38,490 bases of DNA from Kribbella antibiotica (lineage in GTDB: Bacteria; Actinomycetota; Actinomycetes; Propionibacteriales; Kribbellaceae). The translations under genes and the position numbers were made by a program. Shown here one piece after another: positions 7,575 to 15,255 of this stretch (its first letter is position 1; each line of letters begins with the position of its first letter). The stretch spans positions 1-38,490 of the forward strand of contig NZ_SMKX01000075.1 of assembly GCF_004349055.1 (NCBI RefSeq), written 5' to 3'. A model generated the notes under the pieces. It made no database searches. It was not told the origin of the DNA and worked only from the letters and a program-made list of their open reading frames with translations.

Positions 7575-8525
7575 ATGACTGCAGGACGGCATAGACAGGC
7601 GCGGCACAAACAACCGCGCCCAAAGCTGATCGGCCCCGGCCTCGTGAAGGTAGCGATTCCCGGAGCAGCCGTGGCCCTGGTGGCCGGCGGTTCGGCCGCA
7701 GCGCTCCCCGGTCAGCACGACTTCACGGTGGACACCCCGCTCGCCAGCTCGTCCCTGCAGCTAGCGCGCGATGCGGCCACCAGCCGGGACGCTCTGCGCC
7801 CCCCGTTGAACCTGAACTCGGTCAAGCCCTCCGCGGCACCGACGCCGAAGCACCTGAAGAAGCAGGCGCCGATCCCGAAGCCGAGCTCGACCAAGACTCG
7901 CGCCGCGGCCAGCGCCACCCCGCCGAAGATCGTCGGCTCGAAGTTCACCACCACTGACGTGAACGTGTGGACGGTCCCGCTGACCGGCGTCCTGCTGGAC
8001 GTCCTGAAGAGCGGTTCCAAGGTCTCCGTCACCGGCAAGATCGACGGCATCTGGGCCGAGATCGTCAGCAACGGCAAGTCCCGCTGGGTCAAGGCGCAGT
8101 ACCTGTCGGTCACCAAGCCGGTCGAGAAGCCCGCGGGCGGCGTATCCCAGGCTGCCTGCAAGTCCGGTTCGTCGGTCGAGTCCGGTGTCACGCAGGACGT
8201 CATCCGCGTCCACCGCGCGATCTGCAACCTCTTCCCGAGCATCTCGTCGTACGGCGGTCTGCGGTCGGGGGACAGCGGTTCGGAGCACTCGTCCGGGCGC
8301 GCGCTCGACATCATGGTCAGCGGTTCCGTCGGCCAAGAGGTCGCGGACTATCTGAAGGCCAACTACAAGAAGCTCGGGATCAGCGAACTGATCTGGGAGC
8401 AGCACATCTGGACGGTCCAGCGCGGCAGCGAAGGCTGGCGCGGGATGGAGGACCGTGGCGGCGCCACGGCCAACCACTACGACCACGTGCACGTCAGCGT
8501 GTACGGCAACTCCGGCACGGTCTGA
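7575..8525 (+). CDS. Secreted SH3-domain protein with M15-like (ARB-07466-type) C-terminal domain
   Basis: Probable cell-wall protein of 316 aa. A basic N-terminus and hydrophobic segment (residues about 21-45, VKVAIPGAAVALVAGG) form a signal anchor or signal peptide. A Pro/Lys/Ala-rich linker (75-118) is followed by an SH3-like domain (about 120-182, WTVPLTG...GIWAEIV...RWVKAQYL). The C-terminal domain (195-316) has SSGRALDIM with His238 and Asp245, and HYDHVHV with His304/306, the metal-ligand spacing seen in M15/VanY-like folds. Peptidoglycan hydrolysis is inferred; many relatives lack proof of activity. The ATG at 7575 is preferred over a TTG at 7560. A strong terminator follows. Confidence 0.85.
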   Translation: MTAGRHRQARHKQPRPKLIGPGLVKVAIPGAAVALVAGGSAAALPGQHDFTVDTPLASSSLQLARDAATSRDALRPPLNLNSVKPSAAPTPKHLKKQAPIPKPSSTKTRAAASATPPKIVGSKFTTTDVNVWTVPLTGVLLDVLKSGSKVSVTGKIDGIWAEIVSNGKSRWVKAQYLSVTKPVEKPAGGVSQAACKSGSSVESGVTQDVIRVHRAICNLFPSISSYGGLRSGDSGSEHSSGRALDIMVSGSVGQEVADYLKANYKKLGISELIWEQHIWTVQRGSEGWRGMEDRGGATANHYDHVHVSVYGNSGTV

Positions 8526-8541
8526 AATACCTCCTCGCAGC

Positions 8542-8576
8542 AGCCCGGTCCTCCCCTCCTAAGGACCGGGCTTCTG
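8542..8576 (+). terminator. Intrinsic terminator after the SH3/M15-like gene
   Basis: Perfect 11-bp stem AGCCCGGTCCT (8542-8552) / AGGACCGGGCT (8562-8572) with a 9-nt loop, followed by TCTGTGTGTTT. It also lies just beyond the end of the convergent FAD oxidoreductase gene and may act on both strands. Confidence 0.85.
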
Positions 8577-8600
8577 TGTGTTTCAGTACCTTCCGAGCTT

Positions 8601-9878
8601 TCAGGGCTTGATGTTGGCGTTCAGGTGAAAGAAGTTGGTCGGGTCGTAGGCGCGCTTGACCGCGCGCAGCCGGTCCAGATCAGCCGGCCCGTACGACGTC
8701 TCGGCGCGACCGTGGTCGCCGAGGAAGTTCACGAACGTGCGCCCCGAGTCCGGCAGCAGCGCGGCCGGTAGTTCGCGGTCGATGATCAGCGAGAACTGTG
8801 CTTGCCGATGCCCGACCGGACCTGCACCCGGGCCGGGGTGAGCCATCGCGCCACTCCAGTGCCGCAGCTCAACGGTCGGTTCACCCTCAAGGTTCGTGAC
8901 CACGTCGATCACCTCGTCGGTGAGCTCGTCCAGGAAATCCAGGTGCCGGGCCGGGGTCCCGCCCATCGCCGCATCGGCGTACTCGATCGTGGTCAGCTCA
9001 CCCGCGAGCCTGGGACCGGCGACCGCGAAGAGCGGCTTGAGCAGGTGCTCGGCCAGTTCGCGACTTCCGGCGTACAGGATCTTGATGGCGATTGCGCGCT
9101 GTTCGGTGCCGGGGATGCGGGTGAGAACGACGGCGGTGCTGAGCTCGTTCGGGATCGTGGCGGTCCAGTCGCGGTAGCGGCGCAGGACCGCGGCGGCGCG
9201 GTCAATGCCGTAGTAGACGATGCCGGCGTGCACCTCGCGGACCGGGTACAGGCGGAACTCGAGTGAGGTGACGACGCCGAAGTTGCCGGTGCCACCGCGG
9301 ATCGCCCAGAACAGATCGGGGTGCTGCTCAGCACTCGCCGTCACGACCCGGCCATCCGCGGTCACGACCTCGGCTCGGATCACGCTGTCGGCCGCGAACC
9401 CGTACTTCCGCGCGAGCCAACCGACGCCACCACCGAGCGTGTAGCCAGTGACGCCCACATCCCGCGACGACCCCGACAGCGGCGCCAGCCCGAACTGCCG
9501 CGCCGCATCAAGCACCGCACCCCATCGCGCACCTGGTGCCACCTTCGCGATCCGTCGCTCCGGATCCACGAACACGGCAGTCATCGGGGTGGTCTTCAGC
9601 AGGATCCCGCCATCAGCCGGCAGTTTCGTCCCGTGCCCGGTCGCCTGCACAGCCATCGGTACGCCGTACTCGCGCGCGGTGCGGACGACCGCCTGCACGT
9701 CACTCCGGCTGAACGCCTCGGCCACCACCGCGGGCCGCGAGTCGACCGAAGGGACGATCGCGCGCCGCTGGACGTCGTACTCGGCCTCGCCCGGCAACCG
9801 GATCTCGCCGTTGAACCCCGCCCCGAGCAGCCCGGCCACCAGGTCTCGTCCCGTCGCCGCCATAACCTGAGTCGACAT
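8601..9878 (-). CDS. FAD-binding oxidoreductase (berberine-bridge/BBE type)
   Basis: Flavoprotein oxidase of 425 aa in the PCMH family. FAD-binding residues include ATGHG (about 82-86, whose His is the probable covalent flavin link), the loop GSSRDVGVTGYTLGGGVGWL (about 140-160) and IRGGTGNFGVVTSLEF. The C-terminal BBE motif FFHLNANIKP ends the protein. The ATG at 9878 has GAGGAG eight nt upstream, so the longer frame to 9917 is rejected. Substrates of such enzymes range from sugars to alkaloids and polyketides; nothing here narrows it. It is divergent from the methyltransferase at 9980. Confidence 0.9.
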   Translation of the reverse strand: MSTQVMAATGRDLVAGLLGAGFNGEIRLPGEAEYDVQRRAIVPSVDSRPAVVAEAFSRSDVQAVVRTAREYGVPMAVQATGHGTKLPADGGILLKTTPMTAVFVDPERRIAKVAPGARWGAVLDAARQFGLAPLSGSSRDVGVTGYTLGGGVGWLARKYGFAADSVIRAEVVTADGRVVTASAEQHPDLFWAIRGGTGNFGVVTSLEFRLYPVREVHAGIVYYGIDRAAAVLRRYRDWTATIPNELSTAVVLTRIPGTEQRAIAIKILYAGSRELAEHLLKPLFAVAGPRLAGELTTIEYADAAMGGTPARHLDFLDELTDEVIDVVTNLEGEPTVELRHWSGAMAHPGPGAGPVGHRQAQFSLIIDRELPAALLPDSGRTFVNFLGDHGRAETSYGPADLDRLRAVKRAYDPTNFFHLNANIKP

Positions 9879-9979
9879 CTCTTGCTCCTCTTCGCCGTTT
9901 GCTGCTCTCACCAACACGTCGAAGGAGAACCGCCCAGATTGACACCCGCGTCGAAGTTTTTGCTGCGTAGGCTGACGGC

Positions 9980-10510
9980 ATGTGGGATGGGGCTGACTAT
10001 CAGCGGAGATTCGATGCGCTCGCCGAGTCCGGGGCGGACGTGCACGGCGAGGCCGCCTTCGTGCGCGCCTTCGCGCCTTCCAGCGTTCTGGACGCAGGGT
10101 GTGGCACCGGGCGGGTGGCCATCGAACTGGCCAAGCACGGCATCGAGGTCGTGGGCGCGGACCGGGATTCGTCGATGCTCGCGCACGCCCGGGAGCTCGC
10201 GCCCGCTATCACCTGGGTGCGCTCTGACCTGGCCGAACTCGACCTTGGGCGGGTGTTCGACGTGGTCGTGATGGCGGGCAATGTGCCGCTGTTCACCGAG
10301 CCCGGCACCCAAGACCGGCTGGTCGCCGGCGTCGCCAAGCACGTCGGCAGCATCCTGATCGCCGGCTTCAGCCTCGGCCGCGGCTACTCGGTCGCCGAGT
10401 ACGACGACCATTGCGCGCAAGCCGGATTGACCCTGGTCGAACGCTTCGCCACCTGGGACCGAGCGCCGTTCCAGAACGGCGACTACGCCGTGTCTGTCCA
10501 CAGCTCGTGA
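9980..10510 (+). CDS. Class I SAM-dependent methyltransferase
   Basis: A short (176 aa) Rossmann-fold methyltransferase. Motif I is VLDAGCGTGRVA (residues 36-47), the acidic end of strand 2 is VVGADRD (about 57-63), and motif IV is VVVMAGNVPLF. The protein is small and lacks an added substrate domain, so the acceptor is unknown. The downstream phosphotransferase-like gene starts within its stop codon (GTGA overlap, 10507-10510), so the two are co-translated and may act on one small molecule. Confidence 0.88.
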   Translation: MWDGADYQRRFDALAESGADVHGEAAFVRAFAPSSVLDAGCGTGRVAIELAKHGIEVVGADRDSSMLAHARELAPAITWVRSDLAELDLGRVFDVVVMAGNVPLFTEPGTQDRLVAGVAKHVGSILIAGFSLGRGYSVAEYDDHCAQAGLTLVERFATWDRAPFQNGDYAVSVHSS

Positions 10511-11220
10511 CGACATTCACGAAGCGGTTCACGTCCGCACCTCGCGGCGAACCGGATCGCGAGTGGGCCGCGCTCACGCTGCTTGCCGCCGCCGTACCGG
10601 ATCTGGTGCCGGCGCCGCTGTCCCGCGGGGCGCTGTGGGTGACGATGTCCGTGATCCCAGGCGGGCCGCTCGCTGACCCCGCGACGCCTGAGCAGGTCGA
10701 GGCCCTCGGCGATGTGTTGGACAGTTTGTGGTCCGTCAAACCCGCTGCGCTTCTCCCGATGGACATCCCTGCCCTCATCGGGCGAACGCTCAAGGCGCTT
10801 GTCCCACTGCGAGAACGCGACGACGTGATTGGTCGAGCGGCCGAGAGTGCGGCCGACCTCGACTGGTCCAGCCTGCTGACGGTCCAGGACCCGGTCGTGG
10901 CGCACGGCGACCCCAATCTCGCCAACTATCTCTGGGACGGAACGACGATGCGGATCGTCGATTTCGAGGACGCCGGGCTGGGCGACCGAGCCATGGAGCT
11001 CGCGAATCTGCTCGAGCACCTGGCCGGTCGCCGTACGGATTGGTCCCCATTACTCGACCGCTGGCCAGCCGACCCGGTCCGCCTCCAGACCGCTCGCACG
11101 CTCTGGGCCGCGTTCTGGCTGGGGCTGATCGGCCCCGGCGGACCCAGCGCGAACGTCAACCCGCCGGGGACCGCCGAGGCACAGGCAGAGCGCCTACTGA
11201 GGCTTATCGCTCAATTGTGA
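10507..11220 (+). CDS. APH-family phosphotransferase-like protein
   Basis: Kinase-like protein of 237 aa of the aminoglycoside/choline phosphotransferase superfamily. The catalytic loop is HGDPNLANYL (Asp135, Asn140 in this numbering) and the metal-binding motif is IVDFEDAGLGD (Asp152). The N-terminal lobe is short, about 45 residues before SVIPGGPLAD, so ATP-lobe features are weak. The GTG at 10507 overlaps the methyltransferase stop; the longer frame from 10411 is antisense-like and rejected. Antibiotic phosphorylation is possible but a metabolic or maltokinase-like role is equally so. Its last 17 bp overlap the convergent sigma factor gene. Confidence 0.82.
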   Translation: MTTFTKRFTSAPRGEPDREWAALTLLAAAVPDLVPAPLSRGALWVTMSVIPGGPLADPATPEQVEALGDVLDSLWSVKPAALLPMDIPALIGRTLKALVPLRERDDVIGRAAESAADLDWSSLLTVQDPVVAHGDPNLANYLWDGTTMRIVDFEDAGLGDRAMELANLLEHLAGRRTDWSPLLDRWPADPVRLQTARTLWAAFWLGLIGPGGPSANVNPPGTAEAQAERLLRLIAQL

Positions 11221-12067
11221 GCTCAGCCAGGCGGTCGGGATCGGCGAGGATGTTCAGCTCGGTGATCTTGTCGTTGGTGACGGTGAAGGCCATGACGGAC
11301 TGGATGCGGCCGTTGATGACGGTGACGATGCCGGGCAGCCCATTGATGAGAGCGCGCTCGGTGTAGGGGGCGAAGCGGCTGAACGTGAGGGCCGACTCGA
11401 CGACGGCCAGGGCGCCACGGAGGACCTTCGACGCGGCCGCGCCGGTCGATTCGGTGCCTGCATCGGCGCGCAGTACGACGTCCGGGTCGAGCAGCACGAG
11501 GAGTCCTTCGAAGTCGCCGCCCCGCGACGCCGCCATGAACGCGTCAACGATCTGGCGTTGGCGACTGGGCTCAGCGTCGTTCGCCGGTGCGCCCTGCACT
11601 CGCCGCCGAGCGCGACTCGCCAACTGCCGCGCGGCCGCAGGCGACTTCCCAACGATCTCCGCAACCTCGTCGAAGCTCAGCCCGAACATGTCGTGCAGCA
11701 CGAACGCCAGCCGCTCCGCAGGCGCCAGAGTCTCCAGTACGACGAGCAGTGCGAGCCCGACCGCATCAGCCTGGAGCGCGACGTCCTCTGGGGTATCCGC
11801 CTTCAGCGAGACCGGGTCCGGGACGAAGGTGTCGAGCGCATCCTCCCGCCGCGACTTGCGGCTCCGCAGCATGTCCAGACAGACCCGCGACACCACAGTG
11901 GTCAGCCAGCCGGCCAGATTGGCCACCTCACTCACGTCAGACCGGCTCAGCCGCAGCCAAACCTCCTGTACGGCGTCCTCGGCCTCAGCGCGCGAACCGA
12001 GCATCCGGTACGCCACCCCACGCAGGTGATCGCGCTGCTCCTCGAAGCTCCGCGCCAGCTCGTCCAC
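11204..12067 (-). CDS. ECF41-type (SigJ-like) RNA polymerase sigma factor
   Basis: Sigma factor of 287 aa with a C-terminal SnoaL/NTF2-like domain. Region 2 (about 5-75) contains VAYRMLGSRAEAEDAVQE; region 4 (about 115-170) contains GLSFDEVAEIVGKSPAAARQ. The last 110 residues (VDAFMAASRGGDFEGLLVLL onward) are the NTF2-like domain, ending in ADPDRL, a form of the NPDKL motif that controls ECF41 activity. The GTG at 12067 has GGAG eight nt upstream and gives the family start (V/M)DELARSFEE. The usual ECF41 partner (a COE-type oxidoreductase) is not adjacent, so the regulon lies elsewhere. Confidence 0.9.
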   Translation of the reverse strand: MDELARSFEEQRDHLRGVAYRMLGSRAEAEDAVQEVWLRLSRSDVSEVANLAGWLTTVVSRVCLDMLRSRKSRREDALDTFVPDPVSLKADTPEDVALQADAVGLALLVVLETLAPAERLAFVLHDMFGLSFDEVAEIVGKSPAAARQLASRARRRVQGAPANDAEPSRQRQIVDAFMAASRGGDFEGLLVLLDPDVVLRADAGTESTGAAASKVLRGALAVVESALTFSRFAPYTERALINGLPGIVTVINGRIQSVMAFTVTNDKITELNILADPDRLAELTIER

Positions 12068-12137
12068 CGCTAGTTCTCCCTCTAGTTGTCCGACCAATCA
12101 CTCTCCTGACGAATCGGATCGCCAGGATGTGACACGG

Positions 12138-12143
12138 TAGGAT
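12138..12143 (+). promoter_or_regulatory. Possible -10 element of the trp leader transcript
   Basis: TAGGAT lies 8 nt before the leader-peptide ATG at 12151, which would make the leader transcript leaderless or nearly so. No convincing -35 was found at the right distance. Confidence 0.35.
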
Positions 12144-12150
12144 TGCAGGC

Positions 12151-12189
12151 ATGTTCCTGCACGCGGGTATGTGGTGGGCCGTCGACTAG
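12151..12189 (+). CDS. trp operon leader peptide
   Basis: Twelve codons encoding MFLHAGMWWAVD followed by TAG. Two adjacent Trp codons (12172-12177) sit at the left edge of RNA segment 1, the arrangement of classical tryptophan attenuators. It is too short for ordinary gene finding. Its role is to let ribosome stalling at the Trp codons report tryptophan shortage; the peptide itself has no expected function. It lies 93 bp before the trpD-like start. Confidence 0.85.
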   Translation: MFLHAGMWWAVD

Positions 12190-12245
12190 ACGGCCGCTTC
12201 CGCGTGTAACCACTCCGGCCGTCTCTTACGAGGCGGCCGTTGTCA
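12177..12245 (+). promoter_or_regulatory. Tryptophan attenuator (segments 1-4)
   Basis: Four mutually exclusive pairing segments follow the leader Trp codons. Segment 1 GGCCGTC (12177-12183) complements segment 2 GACGGCC (12189-12195). Segment 2 GACGGCCG (12189-12196) complements segment 3 CGGCCGTC (12216-12223), forming the antiterminator. Segment 3 CGGCCGTCTC (12216-12225) pairs with segment 4 GAGGCGGCCG (12230-12239, one U-G pair) around a TTAC loop, forming the terminator, followed by TTGTCATGTCT. When charged tRNA-Trp is scarce, ribosomes stall and free segment 2 to pair with 3, allowing transcription of the trpD-like gene. Confidence 0.85.
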
Positions 12246-12282
12246 TGTCTCGTAGGAGCGGTCCCTGCTTCGAGGACGTCCC

Positions 12283-13323
12283 ATGGCAACAGCACTCCGG
12301 ACCTGGTCCGGTCTGATCTCCGCACTGCTCAACGGCTCCGACCTGACCATGGCCGACACCAGCTGGGCCATGGACCAGGTTGTGCTGGGCGACGTGTCCC
12401 CGTCCCAGATCGCCGGCTTCCTGATCGCGCTGCGCGCCAAGGGCGAGACTGCGGCCGAGCTGCTCGGCCTGGCCTCGGTACTGCGCTCACACGCGACCCC
12501 GGTTCGGATCGAAGGGCCGTTCGTCGACATCGTCGGTACGGGTGGTGACCGGACTGGCGCGATCAACATCTCCACCATGGCTGCCGTTGTGGCCGCCTCA
12601 ACCGGAGTCACTGTGGTCAAGCACGGTGGGCGGGCCGCATCGTCGTCTGCAGGTGGTTCTGCCGATCTGGTCGAGCAGTTGGGTGTACCGCTGGACCTGT
12701 CTGCCTCAGACGCTGCCCGGATGGCCGGTTCGGTCGGACTCGCGTATCTGTTCGCCCCACGGTTCAACACCGCGCTGCGCCACGTAGCCGTCGTACGGCG
12801 GGAGCTCGCCGTACCGACTGCTTTCAACGTGCTGGCGCCGTTGCTCAACCCGGCGAATCCGCAGCACCAGCTGGTGGGCGTGGCTAACCCGCACATGCTC
12901 CCTGTACTCGCTCAAGCTCTCTGCCAGCAAGGCAAAACAGCACTGGTCGCTCGTGGCGATGACGGGTTGGACAAGCTCACCACTACGACGTTCTCTCGGC
13001 TATGGCTTGTGGCTGACGGCACTGCGCGTGAGACGGTCTTCGATCCACGTGGGCTCGGCCTCCGCCCGTGCACGCTGCCGGACTTGCGTGGTGGGGACGC
13101 AGCCACCAATGCCCGGACACTGCGTGCACTGGTGAACGGAACAGCGCCAGCGGCCGTCCGGGACGTCGTACTGCTGAATGCTGCGGCTGCTCTGACCACT
13201 CTGGACCTGCAGACCGACAACTTCCTCGACCAGTTGGCGCCCTGCTTGGACCGGTGCCGCGCTGCGCTGGACAGCGGACGCACTGCCGAAACACTCGGGC
13301 GGTGGACCTCCTTTGCAGCTTAG
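12283..13323 (+). CDS. trpD: Anthranilate phosphoribosyltransferase-like protein (diverged TrpD)
   Basis: Enzyme of the tryptophan pathway joining anthranilate and PRPP, or a diverged relative (346 aa). GTGGD (85-89) and NIST (95-98) form the PRPP-binding region. Several usually invariant positions differ: KHGNR is KHGGR (113-117), the magnesium-binding Asp-Glu pair is Asp230-Lys231 (GLDK), and the anthranilate-site stretch LGxRT is LAVPT (175-179). The gene stands alone, not in a trp operon, yet has a full trp attenuator 5' of it. GAGG (12272-12275) precedes the ATG. Activity may be reduced or altered; a second, canonical trpD elsewhere is likely. Confidence 0.88.
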   Translation: MATALRTWSGLISALLNGSDLTMADTSWAMDQVVLGDVSPSQIAGFLIALRAKGETAAELLGLASVLRSHATPVRIEGPFVDIVGTGGDRTGAINISTMAAVVAASTGVTVVKHGGRAASSSAGGSADLVEQLGVPLDLSASDAARMAGSVGLAYLFAPRFNTALRHVAVVRRELAVPTAFNVLAPLLNPANPQHQLVGVANPHMLPVLAQALCQQGKTALVARGDDGLDKLTTTTFSRLWLVADGTARETVFDPRGLGLRPCTLPDLRGGDAATNARTLRALVNGTAPAAVRDVVLLNAAAALTTLDLQTDNFLDQLAPCLDRCRAALDSGRTAETLGRWTSFAA

Positions 13324-13332
13324 GCTGCGCAG

Positions 13333-13860
13333 ATGGAACCCGAGGTGTGGCTGCGCGAACTACAGATCGCTGACATCCCGACGTACGTCGACTGGGTCTC
13401 TGACCGCCGCCTGTGCGAGCACGCGGGGTGGGGACACGACGCTCCGCGGTCCGCGCACGAGGCGAAGTGGCACGAGATTGTCGGAGACCGTGAGCTCACC
13501 CGCCTCGCAGCTCTGCAGGGCGACGAGCTGATCGGGTTCGTCGACCTGGCCGGTACCGACCCCGACCACCGCGAGCTCGGCTACGTCATCGGCCCGTCCG
13601 CACGCTGGGGCCAGGGTCTCGGCACCAGAGTCGCTCAGCTGGGGGTGGACCATGGCTTCACGGTCCTCAACCTCACCTACATCAACGCCGAAGCACCCGA
13701 GACCAACGAAGCCTCGGTGCGCATCCTTGTCAGCCTGGGCATGACCGAAACCGACCAGCAGGGCAGTCACCCCTATCTGGGCGTCGCCACGCCGACGCGC
13801 TGCTTCCGGATCAGCCGCGAGTCATACCTGCGTCAGAACCCAGTCCCTGAAGGAAAGTAG
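13333..13860 (+). CDS. GNAT family N-acetyltransferase (RimJ/RimL-like)
   Basis: Acetyl-CoA-dependent acetyltransferase of 175 aa. The N-terminal part (LRELQIADIPTYVDWVSD) is typical of the RimJ/RimL subgroup; motif A is LGYVIGPSARWGQGLGT (about 85-101), carrying the Q-x-x-G-x-G/A-type pyrophosphate loop, followed by NEASVRILVSLGM, the conserved C-terminal helix and strand. The substrate amine is unknown. It starts 9 bp after trpD and may be co-transcribed. Its last 39 bp overlap the convergent nucleotidyltransferase gene, the longest such overlap in the window. Confidence 0.88.
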   Translation: MEPEVWLRELQIADIPTYVDWVSDRRLCEHAGWGHDAPRSAHEAKWHEIVGDRELTRLAALQGDELIGFVDLAGTDPDHRELGYVIGPSARWGQGLGTRVAQLGVDHGFTVLNLTYINAEAPETNEASVRILVSLGMTETDQQGSHPYLGVATPTRCFRISRESYLRQNPVPEGK

Positions 13861-14637
13861 CGCTGCTGCGTCCCAGTCGTGCCCGTCGGTGTCCCGCTCT
13901 TTGGCTGACAGCAGCTCTGCGTTTCGGTAGCAGCTCAGTGCCTGCTCGACTATGGCCTGATGTTCCGGTGGCAGGTGCTCGCGCGCCCACAGCGCGCCCT
14001 CTTCCTTGCTGAGCACGGTGTCTGGCTCCTGCGTCGCCAATACGCGGCATGCGTTCAGCACGCCGTAGTACGGCGATTCCAGCAGCGCATCACCTGTCAG
14101 CACGTCATCCAGGTCTGCTGCGACGGCAGCGCGGTAGTCCGCGTACGGCACCGGCGCAAACACCTCATCGGGCGCCGGCCCGCTGACCGCGACACCGCGC
14201 TTCCTGACGACAGTGAGATGGGCAGCCAGATCCGGATCCTCCCCTGAGCCTGTGTAGTCCAACCGGCCCTCGAGAATCGCATCCGTCCACATGGCCGAGT
14301 AGTGCACCTCGTACGGCCGCGGATGCTCATGCGTCGCGGCCTGCGCACGTGTCAGCACCGACACCTCAAGATCCCCTAGCACCGGCCGCGCTGCCGCCGT
14401 ACCGGCAAATCCTCGCGCAACCCGCTCGCGCTCCACCGGGGTCAGCGCCTCCGGCACCACGACCAGCAGGTCCACATCACTCTTGGCCCGGTAGAAACAC
14501 CCCATGGCCAACGACCCGTGCACGTAGACCCACGCATCCGCCAGCCCAGCGGCCCGCACAGCCCCGAGCACATACTCGCGAACGTCCGCATCACAGTCCG
14601 CCCAGGACTGCGCCCGCCCGCTTTCATGCGTCACCAT
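13822..14637 (-). CDS. ANT(3'')/aadA-like nucleotidyltransferase
   Basis: Nucleotidyltransferase of 271 aa. The signature of the polymerase-beta superfamily is clear: GSLAMG (41-46) followed by SDVDLLVVV with Asp54 and Asp56 as metal ligands. The helical C-terminal half (NACRVLATQEPDTVLSKEEG) resembles the domain of AadA/ANT(9) adenylyltransferases, including the late Ser-Lys-x-E-G motif. Streptomycin/spectinomycin adenylylation is the closest known activity, but chromosomal homologues in actinomycetes often have no proven resistance role. The start at 14637 is an ATG preceded by weak ribosome-site sequence. Confidence 0.85.
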   Translation of the reverse strand: MVTHESGRAQSWADCDADVREYVLGAVRAAGLADAWVYVHGSLAMGCFYRAKSDVDLLVVVPEALTPVERERVARGFAGTAAARPVLGDLEVSVLTRAQAATHEHPRPYEVHYSAMWTDAILEGRLDYTGSGEDPDLAAHLTVVRKRGVAVSGPAPDEVFAPVPYADYRAAVAADLDDVLTGDALLESPYYGVLNACRVLATQEPDTVLSKEEGALWAREHLPPEHQAIVEQALSCYRNAELLSAKERDTDGHDWDAAALLSFRDWVLTQV

Positions 14638-14681
14638 GCCAGCGACGGTAGCCCGCCTTCGCTACTGGCCGCACAACGTTT

Positions 14682-15143
14682 TCACCGACCGGTAGCACCA
14701 TCGATCTGCTCACGCAGGATGTCCGCATGCCCCGCATGCCGAGCTGTCTCCTCGACCATGTGCACCAACAACCACCGCCCCGACACAGCATTCGCCTGCG
14801 GCGCCTCCAGGTCCGACCACCCCGCGATCGCCTCGTTGGCAAGCCGTACCGCCTCCCGGTACGCCGCCACCACGGACTCCACCGTGTCGTCAGCGACCGG
14901 CCGCATCGTGCTCGGCCAGCTCCGAACCTCCTCCCCAAGAAAGAGGAACCGCTCCACAGACGTCAGGTGCTTGACCAGCCCGAGCACGCTGGTCCCAGAC
15001 TCGACCCCCGCCGTCCGCACCGCAGGCTCCGGCGCCCCTTCAGCGTTCCGAGCCACCCCCTCCCGCAGATAGTCCAGAAACCCGACCAGAGTCTCCTTCT
15101 CACTACCCCCACCCAGCGGCGGCCGCACATCATTCCGAGTCAT
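14682..15143 (-). CDS. DinB family protein (DUF664)
   Basis: Four-helix-bundle metalloprotein of 153 aa. Probable metal ligands are His59 (LVKHLTSVERFLF), His136 and His139 (in ETARHAGHADILRE), the triad of the DinB/DUF664 family. Related actinobacterial proteins act as mycothiol-dependent transferases, but function of this member is unproven. It lies 44 bp upstream of the nucleotidyltransferase gene on the same strand and may share its transcript. ATG start at 15143. Confidence 0.88.
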   Translation of the reverse strand: MTRNDVRPPLGGGSEKETLVGFLDYLREGVARNAEGAPEPAVRTAGVESGTSVLGLVKHLTSVERFLFLGEEVRSWPSTMRPVADDTVESVVAAYREAVRLANEAIAGWSDLEAPQANAVSGRWLLVHMVEETARHAGHADILREQIDGATGR

Positions 15144-15255
15144 CCCCCCACCTTGCTCGGATCACAGCGCCCCGGCAAGAAACCTTGCCACTCCGGCAAA
15201 TCCGACGGCCGGAAACCGGTTGCACACCAGGTCATCACCCCGCACGCTGACAGGC

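Noticed and set aside
10411..10506. N-terminal extension of the phosphotransferase-like protein
   Set aside because: It lies inside the methyltransferase gene and lacks family similarity; the GTG at 10507 is coupled to the upstream stop.
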